Positions 1 through 8,771 are shown, numbered from the stretch's first letter. The stretch is DNA of 56,609 nt from Oscillatoria sp. SIO1A7 (GCA_010672965.1 JAAHFN010000042.1:1-56609); one strand, 5' to 3'. Notes: generated by a model not told the origin, from the sequence alone. Translations and numbers: made by a program.

Positions 1-335
1 GAGGCCAGCGGGGGGAAGCGATCTAAAAAATCCGAATCGCTAAATAAACGATCGTCCAGTTAAACTGGCGGGGCTAGGGTGTTGGGTGTAGGGTGTGGGG
101 TTTGGGGTGTGGGGTGGGGGGTGTGGGGTGTAGGGTGTGGGGTGTGGGGTGTGGGGTGTGGGGTGTGGGGTGTTTGGGGCGGTGCCGTAAAAGATTTGAT
201 AAAACGCAGGAGTTTCTGTAGGGGCGTAGGCGAAGCCTGCCAAGGGCAGGCTTCGCCTACGCCCCTACCCCAAAATAACGACTTCAGACAATACTGAACC
301 GACGCTCTAGCATCCTGCCTGTCCGATGCAAAACT
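1..335. repeat. Intergenic repeats: heptamer tandem repeat and perfect 24-bp hairpin
   Basis: Positions 78-176 are a run of degenerate heptamers of the GGGTGTG/GGGTGTA type, the short tandemly repeated repetitive sequences known from filamentous cyanobacteria. Positions 218-241 and 245-268 are perfect 24-base inverted arms around a 3-base loop. No gene is supported here: the open frames on both strands only translate the heptamer. The region lies upstream of the methyltransferase gene, so its promoter may be within it, but I see no clear one. Confidence 0.8.
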
Positions 336-1484
336 ATGAAAACAAAGACTCCTAAAACAAAGTCCAGCAACACTTATTCCGTTCTCAGTCTTTTTAGCGG
401 AGCCGGTGGATTAGATTTGGGCTTTGAGGCGGAGGGCTTCCGACTATTAGCAGCGATCGACAACAACCCTTGGTGTATTAAAACGCTACAAAAAAATAGG
501 CCGCAGTGGAATGCGATCTTGGGAGACTTGCGTTCCTATCAGCCACAACTAGACGAACAGCCAGACGTATTGCTAGCAGGGGTGCCTTGTCAGGGATTTT
601 CTTTAGGGGGCGATCGCAACAACCGCGACCCGCGCAATCTCCTTTATAAGGAAGTCTTGCGCGTAGCTCGAATTTGCCAACCCCGGATTGTCTTAATTGA
701 AAACGTTCTCAATCTGCGTGCCATGACCTCGCCGGAAACCGGGCGTCCTTTTGTGGAGCAAATCGCTACAGAATTGCAGCAGCTAGGCTATGAAGTTTTA
801 GCCGATATTTTTAAAGTCTGTCATTACGGCGTGCCCCAAACCCGCCGCCGCTTTGTCTTTGTCGGCTTCAGAGAAGGAAGGCCGCCTCGATATTTTTTAC
901 CCCAGCCCGAGGAGGTTACCACTATCCGAGAATTTCTCTATAATTTCGCTCGGGAAACTGTAGCCAAAGAGAGCGATCGCGCTTCTGGATGGGGTTTCAA
1001 AAGTGCCGTCCACGTCGAAACTGGCGAGCCCTTCAATCCAGAAGAGGAAGTGGTGCCAGTACGCTTGTCCAGAACGGCATCCGATGGCAATCCTATTCGC
1101 TCCTTTGACGCCCCATTTCCAGCTATTGATACGGCAACAGTTTGGGGCTGGGCGCAGGGCAACGTATTAGCGGCGCGCTATCCGAAAGATAGGAGCAATG
1201 GCAAGTTTATCAGAAATCCCCAAGCAACAGTAAAGCTGTGGCGAATTTCGGCTTCGCGCTTGAGAGCTTTTGGCGATCGAGAATATGCGAGACTTCAGAC
1301 TTTTCCTGACGATTGGAATTTTATAGGGGGCAACAAACGGGATATTCGCCAGCAAATTGGCAATGCCGTGCCCGTACTATTTGCCCAACACTTGGCTAGA
1401 AATATCAGAATTGCTCTAGAATGTCAGGATGCAGGGGTTCCGTTTTTCGATAAAACGGCCTCTGGTAATCCATTGTTATTTTAA
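336..1484 (+). CDS. DNA (cytosine-5-)-methyltransferase
   Basis: Transfers a methyl group from S-adenosylmethionine to C5 of cytosine within a DNA target. The 382-residue protein carries the family motifs in order: motif I SGAGGLDLGF (21-30, cofactor site), motif IV GVPCQGFS with catalytic Cys85, motif VI ENV (122-124), motif VIII QTRRR (168-172), a variable target-recognition stretch of about 200-300, motif IX RLQTFPDDW (319-327) and motif X QIGNAVP (340-346). It looks complete. No restriction endonuclease is adjacent, so it may be a solitary (Dcm- or HIP1-type) enzyme. The target sequence cannot be read from the protein. The gene lies about 2.5 kb from an HhH mismatch-type glycosylase, a meaningful neighbour because deamination of 5-methylcytosine gives G:T mispairs. 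Confidence 0.95.
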   Translation: MKTKTPKTKSSNTYSVLSLFSGAGGLDLGFEAEGFRLLAAIDNNPWCIKTLQKNRPQWNAILGDLRSYQPQLDEQPDVLLAGVPCQGFSLGGDRNNRDPRNLLYKEVLRVARICQPRIVLIENVLNLRAMTSPETGRPFVEQIATELQQLGYEVLADIFKVCHYGVPQTRRRFVFVGFREGRPPRYFLPQPEEVTTIREFLYNFARETVAKESDRASGWGFKSAVHVETGEPFNPEEEVVPVRLSRTASDGNPIRSFDAPFPAIDTATVWGWAQGNVLAARYPKDRSNGKFIRNPQATVKLWRISASRLRAFGDREYARLQTFPDDWNFIGGNKRDIRQQIGNAVPVLFAQHLARNIRIALECQDAGVPFFDKTASGNPLLF

Positions 1485-1504
1485 AATTGTATTATATAGA
1501 CAAG

Positions 1505-1795
1505 CTAATTCATGGCTATAGAAATAAATTCTAATGCTTGCCTAACTATGTCTTGAAGTTTAATTTGACCATTGTGAAATTAAAATATAACCCGGAGACT
1601 GGGATCTATATGCAGCAAATATAAAGGCCGCTCCGATCGAATTTTTTGGACGTTATTGTCTAAGATATGGTCTGGCGAAAAACCCTCTAAAGAGTCGATC
1701 GCCCGTAAAATGCTCTCTCGCTCCTCAGCCGACAGGAAATCCAGACCCGCCAGCACGCTAATGTCAATTTCAATTCTACTTTCGTCGATTTTCAT
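1505..1795 (-). pseudogene. RelE/ParE-like toxin gene interrupted by an in-frame stop
   Basis: The frame from ATG at 1795 encodes 71 residues and stops at TAA 1580-1582. The same frame then stays open for 24 more codons to TAG at 1505-1507 and reads HNGQIKLQDIVRQ, the kind of C-terminal strand and tail expected after the ...LHIDPSLRVIF strand of RelE/ParE-like proteins. The simplest reading is one nonsense substitution in an otherwise intact gene of about 95 codons. RelE-family toxins cleave mRNA on the ribosome or poison gyrase. No antitoxin gene is visible on either side. If translated, the 71-residue form would lack the C-terminal strand. The alternative is a genuinely short homologue. The family assignment is moderate; the continuing frame is seen directly. 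Confidence 0.6.
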
Positions 1796-1992
1796 TTTCG
1801 CATTAACCCGGGTAAAGCCCGTAACGAGGAAATATTTTTTCTATCTTAGCACTGGATGCCCGATACCCAATTTTTCTGCTTCCGCTGCTCCTATGCTCCC
1901 CCCGATCGCAGTCTTCGCTCCCAAAGTAATGCCCCGCAGCTATGGTATCATCTAGCTCGGGAGCTATAACGGCCAAAAAAAAGCTGCTTGCC

Positions 1993-2121
1993 GGGAACAT
2001 TTCACTTTTGTAGCCGTTAGCCCGCAAGGGCTTTGTTTGTGTAGCCGCGCCAGCCGCCTGGGAGGCGGGGCTTACGCCTATAGGCGCTGCTGCGGCAGCG
2101 TGTAAAATTGAAGTGCTTCCC
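1993..2121. repeat. R6 MITE-like element, copy 1
   Basis: About 129 bp with terminal inverted repeats of the form GGGAGCATTTCA...TGAAATGCTCCC (here degenerate) and internal GTGTAGCCGCGCCAGCCGCC. The same element occurs at 12678-12817, 26739-26867 and 41046-41150. It overlaps the first possible start of the following gene, which argues for the later start at 2192. Confidence 0.75.
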
Positions 2122-2191
2122 TGCTTGCCTCCCAACCCCGAGCAAGCAACAACCAAAAGTAACCAGCAAAAGCAACGAGCCAAGGCAAGCT

Positions 2192-3967
2192 ATGAGCAAA
2201 AGCAATTACGATCTTTATCGAAAAGCTGCGTTCAATCAACCCAGTTACTATCCCATAAGACAGTCGATCGCACCGGAGCTTTTTCGACCGATCGCCACCT
2301 GGATGGGACGTTTGATTTTGCCAACAAAACAAAAACGCAATCTAGTCAAGGGCGCTTTATTTGAAGTTCGTCACGCAGACAGCGATCGCTCTCACTTAGT
2401 CGGACAAATAGTTAAATTGAGGTGGAGTAGAGATCCCGAAGTGCAAAAGGTCGCGCGATCGCTAAATAAAGATGTTCGCTTTACCAAAGAAACTGAAGAT
2501 AGCAAAAGACAGGGCAACATTCATGGCGATCGCCTCAATGGCTGGGGAAAGGTAAACCCACTGGAGTCCCTAGCCGGAGCCAGACCCGAGGACAATGTAA
2601 TGGTTATGCTGCCGGAGCCGGTTGCTGTCGAAGAAAAGGACGGCGAGGCTACCTTATTCATTGGCCAAGAACCAATCCAAATTACCGGCATTTTTTATGG
2701 ATTAGTATCTATTGTAGAGCCAACCTTCCAAGGAAGCGATCGCTTTCGGGTTCGGCACTTTAATCCCGAATCTAGAATATTTGACGGTAGGGAAGAAATA
2801 GTGCTGTTTCCCAAGGCTAGGGCAAATAAGAATGGAGCTTTGCCCTCTACCAACCGAAATTTAGAAAAATCTCCCCTCAATGGCAATGGCTGGTATATCT
2901 ACGGTGCCAAAAACGCCCAGGAAATTTTTACAGTTCAAGCTCTAGCACCTCGTTCCTTGTTGCGGCTTTGCCCGGATGAAACTATTTCTACAGAACAAGC
3001 AACGACTATTTATCTGAAAAAACAAGTTTGGCAAGACCCCGCCTCGCAGAAAGGCCAAACAAAAGTAGCTTTCCTCGCCTCGAAAGGGCAAAAAATACGC
3101 CCATCTATGTCCCAGTGGCAAAAGGGCGATCGCGCTTTGGTTTTGCATTTATTTGGCGGCATCGGTGGCAAAAAGAAAGAATTCGCCCCAATGGGTCTAT
3201 CTTTCGGTCACTTTGCCTACGGGGTAGCGCGGGTAATCCAGGAGCCGCTAGCAGATGAATTGCGCTTTGACATCGAATACAAGCAAATCTATGTTCACAA
3301 CAGCGATGGCATTATTTCCGGTACCCTGTCTTGGGCGAATTATATCGGCGATCGCCAGCGAGGTTGGTTGGGTTCTCGCCCGATTGGGGATATTATCGTC
3401 AAACTCGATTGCTTCACAGAAGATTACGACTTTGACGGCATAAAGCTATCGCCCTTAAACGAGTTTATTCGCCAATTAGACATCATGGCAGCCCGCTACC
3501 GAATTGGCGATGGCACCGGCGCAACCTTCGTCGGTCCGGCTAACTCTTGCGTTCAGGATTCCCAACAGGCGCTGTTTATGACGATTAAAATAGCCAAAGA
3601 AAAAGTTCAGTCTAATAGTCAGATTCAGGATTGGCTCAAACGCAACCCGTACCATCCACAAGCCCAGCGCTTTCGGGAGTTAGTGCTTTTGAGGCAATCT
3701 CTAGAGCGCAAGCTGATTCCCCTCGGAATAGTCCGTTCTGATTGGGATCAAAATACTTTGACTTTGGGCAAGCCTCTAGGCTCGAATTCCTTGAGAAATG
3801 TTTTTAATGCTTTGGCGAGTTGGCGATCGCTCTTACCCCGTCTCGCTTGGGAAACTGTCGCCGAGATTTTGCTCCAGCATGGCGCATCTATGTGGATATT
3901 GCGTGCCAATCAGGTCGGCGGATTCGATCCAGACATCGAACCGATCGCTCCCACAGTAGTTTTATAA
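2192..3967 (+). CDS. Conserved cyanobacterial protein of unknown function (591 aa)
   Basis: I recognise the look of a cyanobacterial conserved protein but no domain with a known reaction. From ATG 2192 (MSKSNYDLYR) it has 591 residues. The frame is open back to an ATG at 2108, but that start lies inside repeat R6, and AAGG precedes 2192 at a usable distance. The protein has no obvious signal peptide or clear run of membrane helices. It is rich in basic residues near the N-terminus (about 45-80 of the mature frame). A well-kept C-terminal half includes YIGDRQRGWLGSRPIGD, a serine/glycine-rich GDGTGATFVGPANSC segment and QDSQQALF. It stands between the methyltransferase and the convergent glycosylase. 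A link to DNA modification is only suggested by place. Confidence 0.75.
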   Translation: MSKSNYDLYRKAAFNQPSYYPIRQSIAPELFRPIATWMGRLILPTKQKRNLVKGALFEVRHADSDRSHLVGQIVKLRWSRDPEVQKVARSLNKDVRFTKETEDSKRQGNIHGDRLNGWGKVNPLESLAGARPEDNVMVMLPEPVAVEEKDGEATLFIGQEPIQITGIFYGLVSIVEPTFQGSDRFRVRHFNPESRIFDGREEIVLFPKARANKNGALPSTNRNLEKSPLNGNGWYIYGAKNAQEIFTVQALAPRSLLRLCPDETISTEQATTIYLKKQVWQDPASQKGQTKVAFLASKGQKIRPSMSQWQKGDRALVLHLFGGIGGKKKEFAPMGLSFGHFAYGVARVIQEPLADELRFDIEYKQIYVHNSDGIISGTLSWANYIGDRQRGWLGSRPIGDIIVKLDCFTEDYDFDGIKLSPLNEFIRQLDIMAARYRIGDGTGATFVGPANSCVQDSQQALFMTIKIAKEKVQSNSQIQDWLKRNPYHPQAQRFRELVLLRQSLERKLIPLGIVRSDWDQNTLTLGKPLGSNSLRNVFNALASWRSLLPRLAWETVAEILLQHGASMWILRANQVGGFDPDIEPIAPTVVL

Positions 3968-4037
3968 ATTAGAGTTTTGAGTTCTTAGCTTGAGAGTTTT
4001 GAGTTTATATTAAACTGAATCGCCATACTTACTATAC

Positions 4038-4709
4038 TTAACAAGAAATGCGATCGGACGCTTCCGCCCGGTACTCGCACTTCTCGCCCAGGGGGCATTG
4101 AGAGCAGCGGGGATTTCGGGCAGTACAAACTGCAGCGCCAAAATCAATTAGGGTTAAATTCCAAACAGCTACCTGGGTTTTGGGTGCCGCCTCCTGGGCA
4201 GAATTCCAAAGCAAGGTATCTCTCGACTTAACTCGACCCCCCCGCAAGCCAAAAAAGCGCTCGAAAATGCGAGCAATGTTGGTATCGAGAACTGCGAGGG
4301 GTCGATTAAAAGCATTGGCCAGCAAGGCTCGCGCCGTGTATTTGCCAACCCCCGGTAGTGCTAGCAACTGGGCTTCGTTATTAGGAACTTTGCCGCCGTA
4401 ATCTTCGACGATCGCCAGTGCCGATTTGTGCAGTCTCTTTGCCCGAAAGTGCAGTCCGAGCGGGTGAAAAAATGCCGCTAACTCTGAAAGAGGCGCTTCA
4501 GACAAAACCTCAATTGTCGGATATTTTTCCATTAACTCTTGATAGAGGGGCAAGGCCGTATTCACATCGGTTTTCTGCAAAAGAAATTCTGCCACTAATA
4601 TAGAGTATGGGTCTTTGGTGTTTCGCCAGGGAAAATCTCTAAGATGGGTTTTCGCCCAAGTTTTGACTTTACGGCGAAACCATTTAATCTCTTCTGTGGT
4701 AAAAGGCAT
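4038..4709 (-). CDS. HhH-GPD base-excision DNA glycosylase, [4Fe-4S], MIG/MutY-like
   Basis: Removes a damaged or mismatched base from DNA in the endonuclease III/MutY superfamily. The 223-residue protein has FPWRNTKDPY (26-35), the helix-hairpin-helix LLALPGVGKYTARAL (115-129), catalytic Asp142 in VLDTNIARI and a C-terminal iron-sulphur cluster Cys195-x6-Cys202-x2-Cys205-x5-Cys211. The position that is Lys in Nth (AP lyase) and Ser in MutY is Tyr124 here, as in the archaeal G:T mismatch glycosylase MIG, and the C-terminal MutT-like domain of MutY is absent. I infer a monofunctional mismatch (possibly thymine-DNA) glycosylase, which would suit the nearby cytosine methyltransferase. A diverged MutY is the alternative. 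Confidence 0.88.
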   Translation of the reverse strand: MPFTTEEIKWFRRKVKTWAKTHLRDFPWRNTKDPYSILVAEFLLQKTDVNTALPLYQELMEKYPTIEVLSEAPLSELAAFFHPLGLHFRAKRLHKSALAIVEDYGGKVPNNEAQLLALPGVGKYTARALLANAFNRPLAVLDTNIARIFERFFGLRGGRVKSRDTLLWNSAQEAAPKTQVAVWNLTLIDFGAAVCTARNPRCSQCPLGEKCEYRAEASDRISC

Positions 4710-5763
4710 CGATTTTACTCCAACAAAGATTCAATCAATTCCGGCGGTAATTCCGCCGTCCGCATGTGCTGGGTTAGCAAAAATCCAAGCCAAATCTGAC
4801 TCATGCAGCAGGCGCTAATTTGTAATGTAGTGCATCTTGATCAAAAAGTCAACCCCTTTGGGGAAAAAATTTTTTACAGCTAATAGCAGTCAGCTAGGCA
4901 AGAGGCGATCGGCGGTCAGCTATCGGCGGTCAGCGAGGGGAAAAGCGATCGGCGGTCAGCGAGGGGAAAAGCGATCGGCGAGCCACTAGATCGCAACAAA
5001 GATTCTCTGAGATATTGCTTTTATTTATATAGTTGACTTAGATTCGATCAGTAAATATATCATTTGCCTACCGATCTTAATTATTTTTTAAGTTTAGACT
5101 TTGTAAAACCAACTTTAAGAAGGCTCAGGTACTTCCCTCCTAGTTGGGCAAAATATTGCCGAAATTATTATCTGCGTTCTTTCGCATACCAATTTAAACC
5201 ACCTCTGTAAACATACAAATAGCCATTTAAAACCTTTGGTTGCGATCTATAGAAGGCCAAGACGATTATTGTCCACTTCATTATATTGATAGAGATGTTA
5301 AAATCAATTAAGTTTTTTTAAAAAAAATAAATATAATAAAAAAGCCGCTGTAAGTCTTGTCTGGTAAGCTTTACACTGGCATTATTTTAGGCATTACTCA
5401 AGAGTCAAATTAAGATATAATGACTGCATTAGAGGACAATTGCGGTTTTTCTCAATGAGATATATATAAATATTCTGTATGTTTGCAGATTTTTTACTAG
5501 ACAAAGATCTTTGCATCTCAAATGCGAATTATGTTGTTTTTGTAAAGAATGCAGGAAAGGTCTTGTCATTCCTATTGACTCCGTGCCAAGATGAAATAGT
5601 AGTCAAAAGACTACAGAAATTATTTTTATAAGTGCATCTGCCCAATTGACGCTCTGCGCGTCCACAGGTAAAGCGACTCGGAGCCTGCGCTACCGAGTTG
5701 TAGGGGCTCCGAGTCGCTTTACTTCGCGTACTTAATGTACTTAATTAAGAGAGGTTCAATCCC
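4710..5763. other. Long AT-rich intergenic region with small direct repeats and hairpin
   Basis: About 1 kb without a supported gene. Positions 4900-4985 hold three imperfect repeats of a GCGATCGGCGGTCAGC-type unit. The middle (about 5030-5640) is AT-rich with no long frame. A hairpin follows at 5669-5721. The region is expected to hold the promoter of the PEP-CTERM gene, but I cannot place a convincing pair of hexamers. Confidence 0.6.
5669..5721. promoter_or_regulatory. 17-bp inverted repeat in the leader of the PEP-CTERM gene
   Basis: Arms TAAAGCGACTCGGAGCC (5669-5685) and its perfect complement (5705-5721) enclose a 19-base loop that itself contains CGAGTTG. The hairpin ends 42 bases before the ATG and has no T run after it. 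It could be an mRNA leader structure or a small mobile repeat. The structure is seen; the role is unknown. Confidence 0.55.
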
Positions 5764-6579
5764 ATGAAGCGCGGTAAAATGTTGACTTACAAAAAAGCTT
5801 TGCTGTCTGGTGGTTTGGCGATCGCTTCCACAGTATTGGCCACAATGCCAGCACTAGCCCAGCAGAGCAAATCCTTCAATCTGACTGACAAAACCAATGA
5901 AGGTGCGGGCAATTATCCAACAGTCACGGTAACCGTAACCGAAGCCGGTTCAAACAAAGTGACAGTTGACGTGCAAGTCAACGACGGTCCTACTGGATAC
6001 ATAGGCGACCTGAGTGCAGTCTGGTTCGACCTTCCTAGTCCAGGCGACGTAACAGTAACTGGGGTTAGTGGTGGGCCAGTTACTGCCCTTTCAGGTGCGA
6101 GTAACGCAGATAACGATAATAAAATAGGCAACCACGCCAAACTCAATGGCGGTGGTTTAAGCTTCAACCTAGGGGTACAAATTGGAGTACAGGGTATAGC
6201 CAACGATGACGACTACCAGGCAGCGAGCTTTACTCTAGAAGGCGTATCTTTAAGTGACTTTACATCTGGCGACGCGATCGGATCTCGCCTGCAGTCCGTG
6301 GGGGATCCTGACGGCAGTCGCGACGATAGCAGCAAAAGCGCTGGCTCCGATACTGATTACGGTACTTCTTCTGGAGGCGATACCTCTGGGGGCGATACTT
6401 CTGACAGCGGAGATACTTCTGACGGCGGAAGCACTGGCGGCGGAAGCACTGGCGGCGGTGACACTGGCGGTGGCATTGCCGATGCGGAGCAAGTACCAGA
6501 GCCAATGAGCATAGTCGGTTGGCTAGTAGGCGGTGGAGCGATCGCTGCATGGCGCCGTCGCAACAAAAAGCGTGCCTAA
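5764..6579 (+). CDS. PEP-CTERM sorting-domain exported protein
   Basis: A 271-residue exported surface or matrix protein. Residues 1-33 form a signal peptide (basic start, hydrophobic core, cleavage near PALA-QQ). A beta-rich, Thr/Val-rich domain follows to about 180. Next comes an Asp/Gly/Ser/Thr low-complexity linker with repeated GGDT and GGGST units (about 190-240). The C-terminus is a PEP-CTERM signal: VPEPMS, a hydrophobic helix, then WRRRNKKR. Such signals are recognised by exosortase in the inner membrane. No exosortase gene is in this window. AGAGAGG lies upstream of ATG 5764. Codon 6 (5779) is a second possible start and would not change the export signal. The gene stands alone, closed by a strong terminator. 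Confidence 0.88.
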   Translation: MKRGKMLTYKKALLSGGLAIASTVLATMPALAQQSKSFNLTDKTNEGAGNYPTVTVTVTEAGSNKVTVDVQVNDGPTGYIGDLSAVWFDLPSPGDVTVTGVSGGPVTALSGASNADNDNKIGNHAKLNGGGLSFNLGVQIGVQGIANDDDYQAASFTLEGVSLSDFTSGDAIGSRLQSVGDPDGSRDDSSKSAGSDTDYGTSSGGDTSGGDTSDSGDTSDGGSTGGGSTGGGDTGGGIADAEQVPEPMSIVGWLVGGGAIAAWRRRNKKRA

Positions 6580-6618
6580 CGTAGCAACAGGCGATCGGGC
6601 AACATTAATATAATTTGA

Positions 6619-6665
6619 AAACAGGAGCGGGCTAGCAAATGCTAGCCCGCTCCTGTTTTTTTCAG
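6619..6665 (+). terminator. Strong rho-independent terminator
   Basis: Perfect 18-bp stem (6619-6636 with 6641-6658), loop AAAT, followed by a run of T. It ends transcription of the PEP-CTERM gene. It also rules out the earliest start (6639) of the next open frame, which would begin inside the stem. Confidence 0.92.
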
Positions 6666-6666
6666 G

Positions 6667-6757
6667 CAGGGCTTACGCAAATCGTCCGGTCTGTCGCTAT
6701 ATATAGATCCTGGTGCGCAGTGCTACCCCTACAGATAGAGTCTATGCGTAAGTCCTG
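6667..6757. repeat. R1 MITE-like element, copy 1
   Basis: 91 bp bounded by CAGGGCTTACGCA and TGCGTAAGTCCTG, imperfect terminal inverted repeats. Other copies are at 12976-13062, 15168-15258 (decayed right end) and 30050-30142, with a decayed one near 15023-15116. No coding capacity. Confidence 0.8.
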
Positions 6758-6815
6758 TCAGAATTTATCCGTAAGTCCGATTTTTATGGAACCAAACGAG
6801 ACAAAAGTGTTTCAT

Positions 6816-7385
6816 ATGAGATACGATCGTTTTATGAGCGATTCCACAAAAAACACATCTAAACAGGCCCTAATAGAGTCAGCAGTTGCAACGCTAGCCC
6901 AAAACCCAGGGGCCTCGCTTAGCGAGATTGCGGCTCGGGCTGGGGTCGGGCGGGCGACCTTATACCGATATTTTCCCTCCCGCGATGTATTGGTCCGCGA
7001 GCTGGCACTCGAAGCTATTGAGGCGATCGACCGAGTGACCGCTGGCATCAGTCAAAATCTTTCTTCGCAAGATGCCCTCTTGGCTTTATTAGAGGGGGTG
7101 GTTCCTTTAGGCGATCGCTTTCATTTTTTGGTTTCGGAATCATCGGCTTACAACGACCCCGATGTCGCTGCTGCCTATGACCGACAAATGCAAGAGTTAG
7201 ACGACTTCGTGACAATTCTCAAACAAGATGGCGCGATCGCCTTAGATGTCCCCAATGCCTGGGTTACAGCAGCAATTGATGCTTTGATTTGGGCGGCTTG
7301 GTCTTCAGTGCAAATGGGAGATATTGCCCGCAAAGATGCTGCTTTGCTCGTCTATCGAACTTTACTAAAAGGACTTTCAAGCTAG
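6816..7385 (+). CDS. TetR/AcrR-family transcriptional regulator
   Basis: A DNA-binding repressor of the TetR type. The N-terminal helix-turn-helix is clear in SLSEIAARAGVGRATLYRYF, followed by PSRDVLVREL. The rest is a helical ligand-binding and dimer domain of about 120 residues. The total is 189 residues from ATG 6816, or 183 from ATG 6834 (MSDSTKN), both normal for the family. ATG 6786 is also in frame; none has a good ribosome site. The ligand is unknown. The next gene on the same strand encodes a GyrI-like effector-binding protein about 200 bp away, with repeat R2 between them, so joint control is possible but not shown. Confidence 0.88.
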   Translation: MRYDRFMSDSTKNTSKQALIESAVATLAQNPGASLSEIAARAGVGRATLYRYFPSRDVLVRELALEAIEAIDRVTAGISQNLSSQDALLALLEGVVPLGDRFHFLVSESSAYNDPDVAAAYDRQMQELDDFVTILKQDGAIALDVPNAWVTAAIDALIWAAWSSVQMGDIARKDAALLVYRTLLKGLSS

Positions 7386-7425
7386 TCCCATTGCCCTACA
7401 AATTGTCTCAGTGCGAATTGCGCAT

Positions 7426-7524
7426 TATAGCGCTACGCGCAAGTTAAAAGTCAAAAGTCAAAAGTAGTATATGACTGAGTTTGAGCATTTATAAATGTCA
7501 AGCGCTTATTTGCGTAGTGCTATA
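7426..7524. repeat. R2 MITE-like element with TA flanks, copy 1
   Basis: Begins TATAGCGCTACGCGCAAG and ends TTTGCGTAGTGCTATA. The outermost TA on each side is read as a target duplication. Nearly identical copies lie at 12566-12673 and 24528-24635. This copy is shorter and more diverged. Confidence 0.8.
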
Positions 7525-7594
7525 AAACCTATATATAGAATTATAGCTAACAAGTTGCGTGATTCCTAAAATAATTACCATCTGGAGTTTTTCT

Positions 7595-8311
7595 ATGAAA
7601 ATTCAAAAGAGCGCGTCTGGGTTAAATCTATATACTGTTGGCTTAGTTTTATTGGCGATCGCCAGTAGTTTACTCTCTGCTTCTCCAACAACGAGTACCA
7701 AGCAAGCTAACTTTTGGACATTTCCTGCTAATGCTGCCGAACCATCCGGCAAAGATGCTACTGTAGTCGGTACTAATCAATTAGAGCGACCTGCCATACC
7801 CGAACAAAATTATAATGCTCACAAGCAACTAAGCAAACAAGTCAATACGGAATATGCCATCAAAGAACTAGAGCAGCTCTATATAGTCGGGTTTTCCCTA
7901 GAAACCTCTCTCACAGGCGATCGCTATATAACAGACTTGGAAAATATCTGGGCTCGATACGCCGAACAATATCCCTTGTCGAAAATTACCAACAAGCTGG
8001 ATGACAAAATTTATGTTGTTTACACCAATTACGGCTCTGGGGATGATGGTTATGGCTTTACTATTGTTTTAGGACATCGCGTTGCCAATCTTGATGCCGT
8101 CCCTGCCGATCTCGATTCTATAACCGTACCTACCAGTAAATATGCCGTGTTTAATGTCAGTGGCAAGGAGCAAAATGTCTCACAAATGTGGGAGCATATA
8201 GAAGGAAATGCTGGGCTAGAAAGAGCTTACAGTGCAGATTTAGAAATTTACGATGGCAGCTCTATAGATGAGACTCAAGGAAACGCTGAAATATGGGCTT
8301 CGGTCGAGTAA
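7595..8311 (+). CDS. Exported GyrI-like / AraC effector-binding domain protein
   Basis: 238 residues from ATG 7595, chosen because CTGGAG precedes it at about 8 bases; the frame extends to a GTG at 7559. A basic start and hydrophobic segment (about 10-30) form a signal peptide or anchor. The C-terminal 150 residues resemble the GyrI-like small-molecule-binding fold: FSLETS near its start, a DKIYVVYTNYGSGDDGYGFTIVLGHRV core strand pair, and the ending LERAYSADLEIYDG...AEIWASVE, typical of Cass2/AraC-E_bind proteins. These bind hydrophobic or cationic small molecules. An exported version would act in the periplasm. The TetR gene upstream may be a partner. Ligand unknown. Confidence 0.72.
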   Translation: MKIQKSASGLNLYTVGLVLLAIASSLLSASPTTSTKQANFWTFPANAAEPSGKDATVVGTNQLERPAIPEQNYNAHKQLSKQVNTEYAIKELEQLYIVGFSLETSLTGDRYITDLENIWARYAEQYPLSKITNKLDDKIYVVYTNYGSGDDGYGFTIVLGHRVANLDAVPADLDSITVPTSKYAVFNVSGKEQNVSQMWEHIEGNAGLERAYSADLEIYDGSSIDETQGNAEIWASVE

Positions 8312-8404
8312 ATTAGGCAATTAAAACGTTTATAGGTGCGCGAGCGATCGCTGTCTTGGCTTTTAACTCTGTCCAAGTAGGTGGATTGAGAAGCGCTATA
8401 TATA

Positions 8405-8752
8405 TAGCATTTCTCAAATAAGTGTAATGAACGAAGCGTAGGGGCGTAGGGGCGTAGGGTAGGGTGATTATCTTGTGGGCTTTTTCACTCCCCGAGCGCG
8501 TGACATATGGGATCGTTAGCTCTCTGAATCCCGAAACCAGAGTCTCTGTAGGACTTTCGAGCCCCCGAAGCGCGGTCGGGAAATAGCATGAAGTTTCCCT
8601 ACACAAGAGCACCCCACACCCCACACCCCACACCCCACACCCTAGGCGTAGGAGCGACAGCATCCCGAGCGACAATCTCGGCGCCCCGAACGACAAACCC
8701 TGTCTTGGGATGCTTCGCCCCAGATAACCTCACATCAATTTGAGAAGCGCTA
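8405..8752. repeat. R3 MITE-like element, enlarged copy
   Basis: Ends TAGCATTTCTCAAATAAG and CAATTTGAGAAGCGCTA flanked by TA, as in the 134-bp copy at 52002-52135 and the 149-bp copy at 56172-56320. This copy is 348 bp. The surplus includes a CACCCCA heptamer run (8611-8643) and diverged repeat pieces, so it has probably gained secondary insertions. The 459 bp between the flanking genes holds no supported gene. Confidence 0.68.
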
Positions 8753-8771
8753 TAAATAACAAAATTGCATT

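Noticed and set aside
1803-2183. 126-codon open frame on the minus strand upstream of the RelE-like gene, considered as an antitoxin
   Set aside because: Most of it is a translation of the R6 repeat; it does not resemble an antitoxin.
6639-6815. Longer N-terminus for the TetR regulator
   Set aside because: The earliest start lies inside the rho-independent terminator and the extension translates an R1 element.
8313-8696. 127-codon open frame on the minus strand
   Set aside because: It lies inside the enlarged R3 element and translates heptamer repeats.
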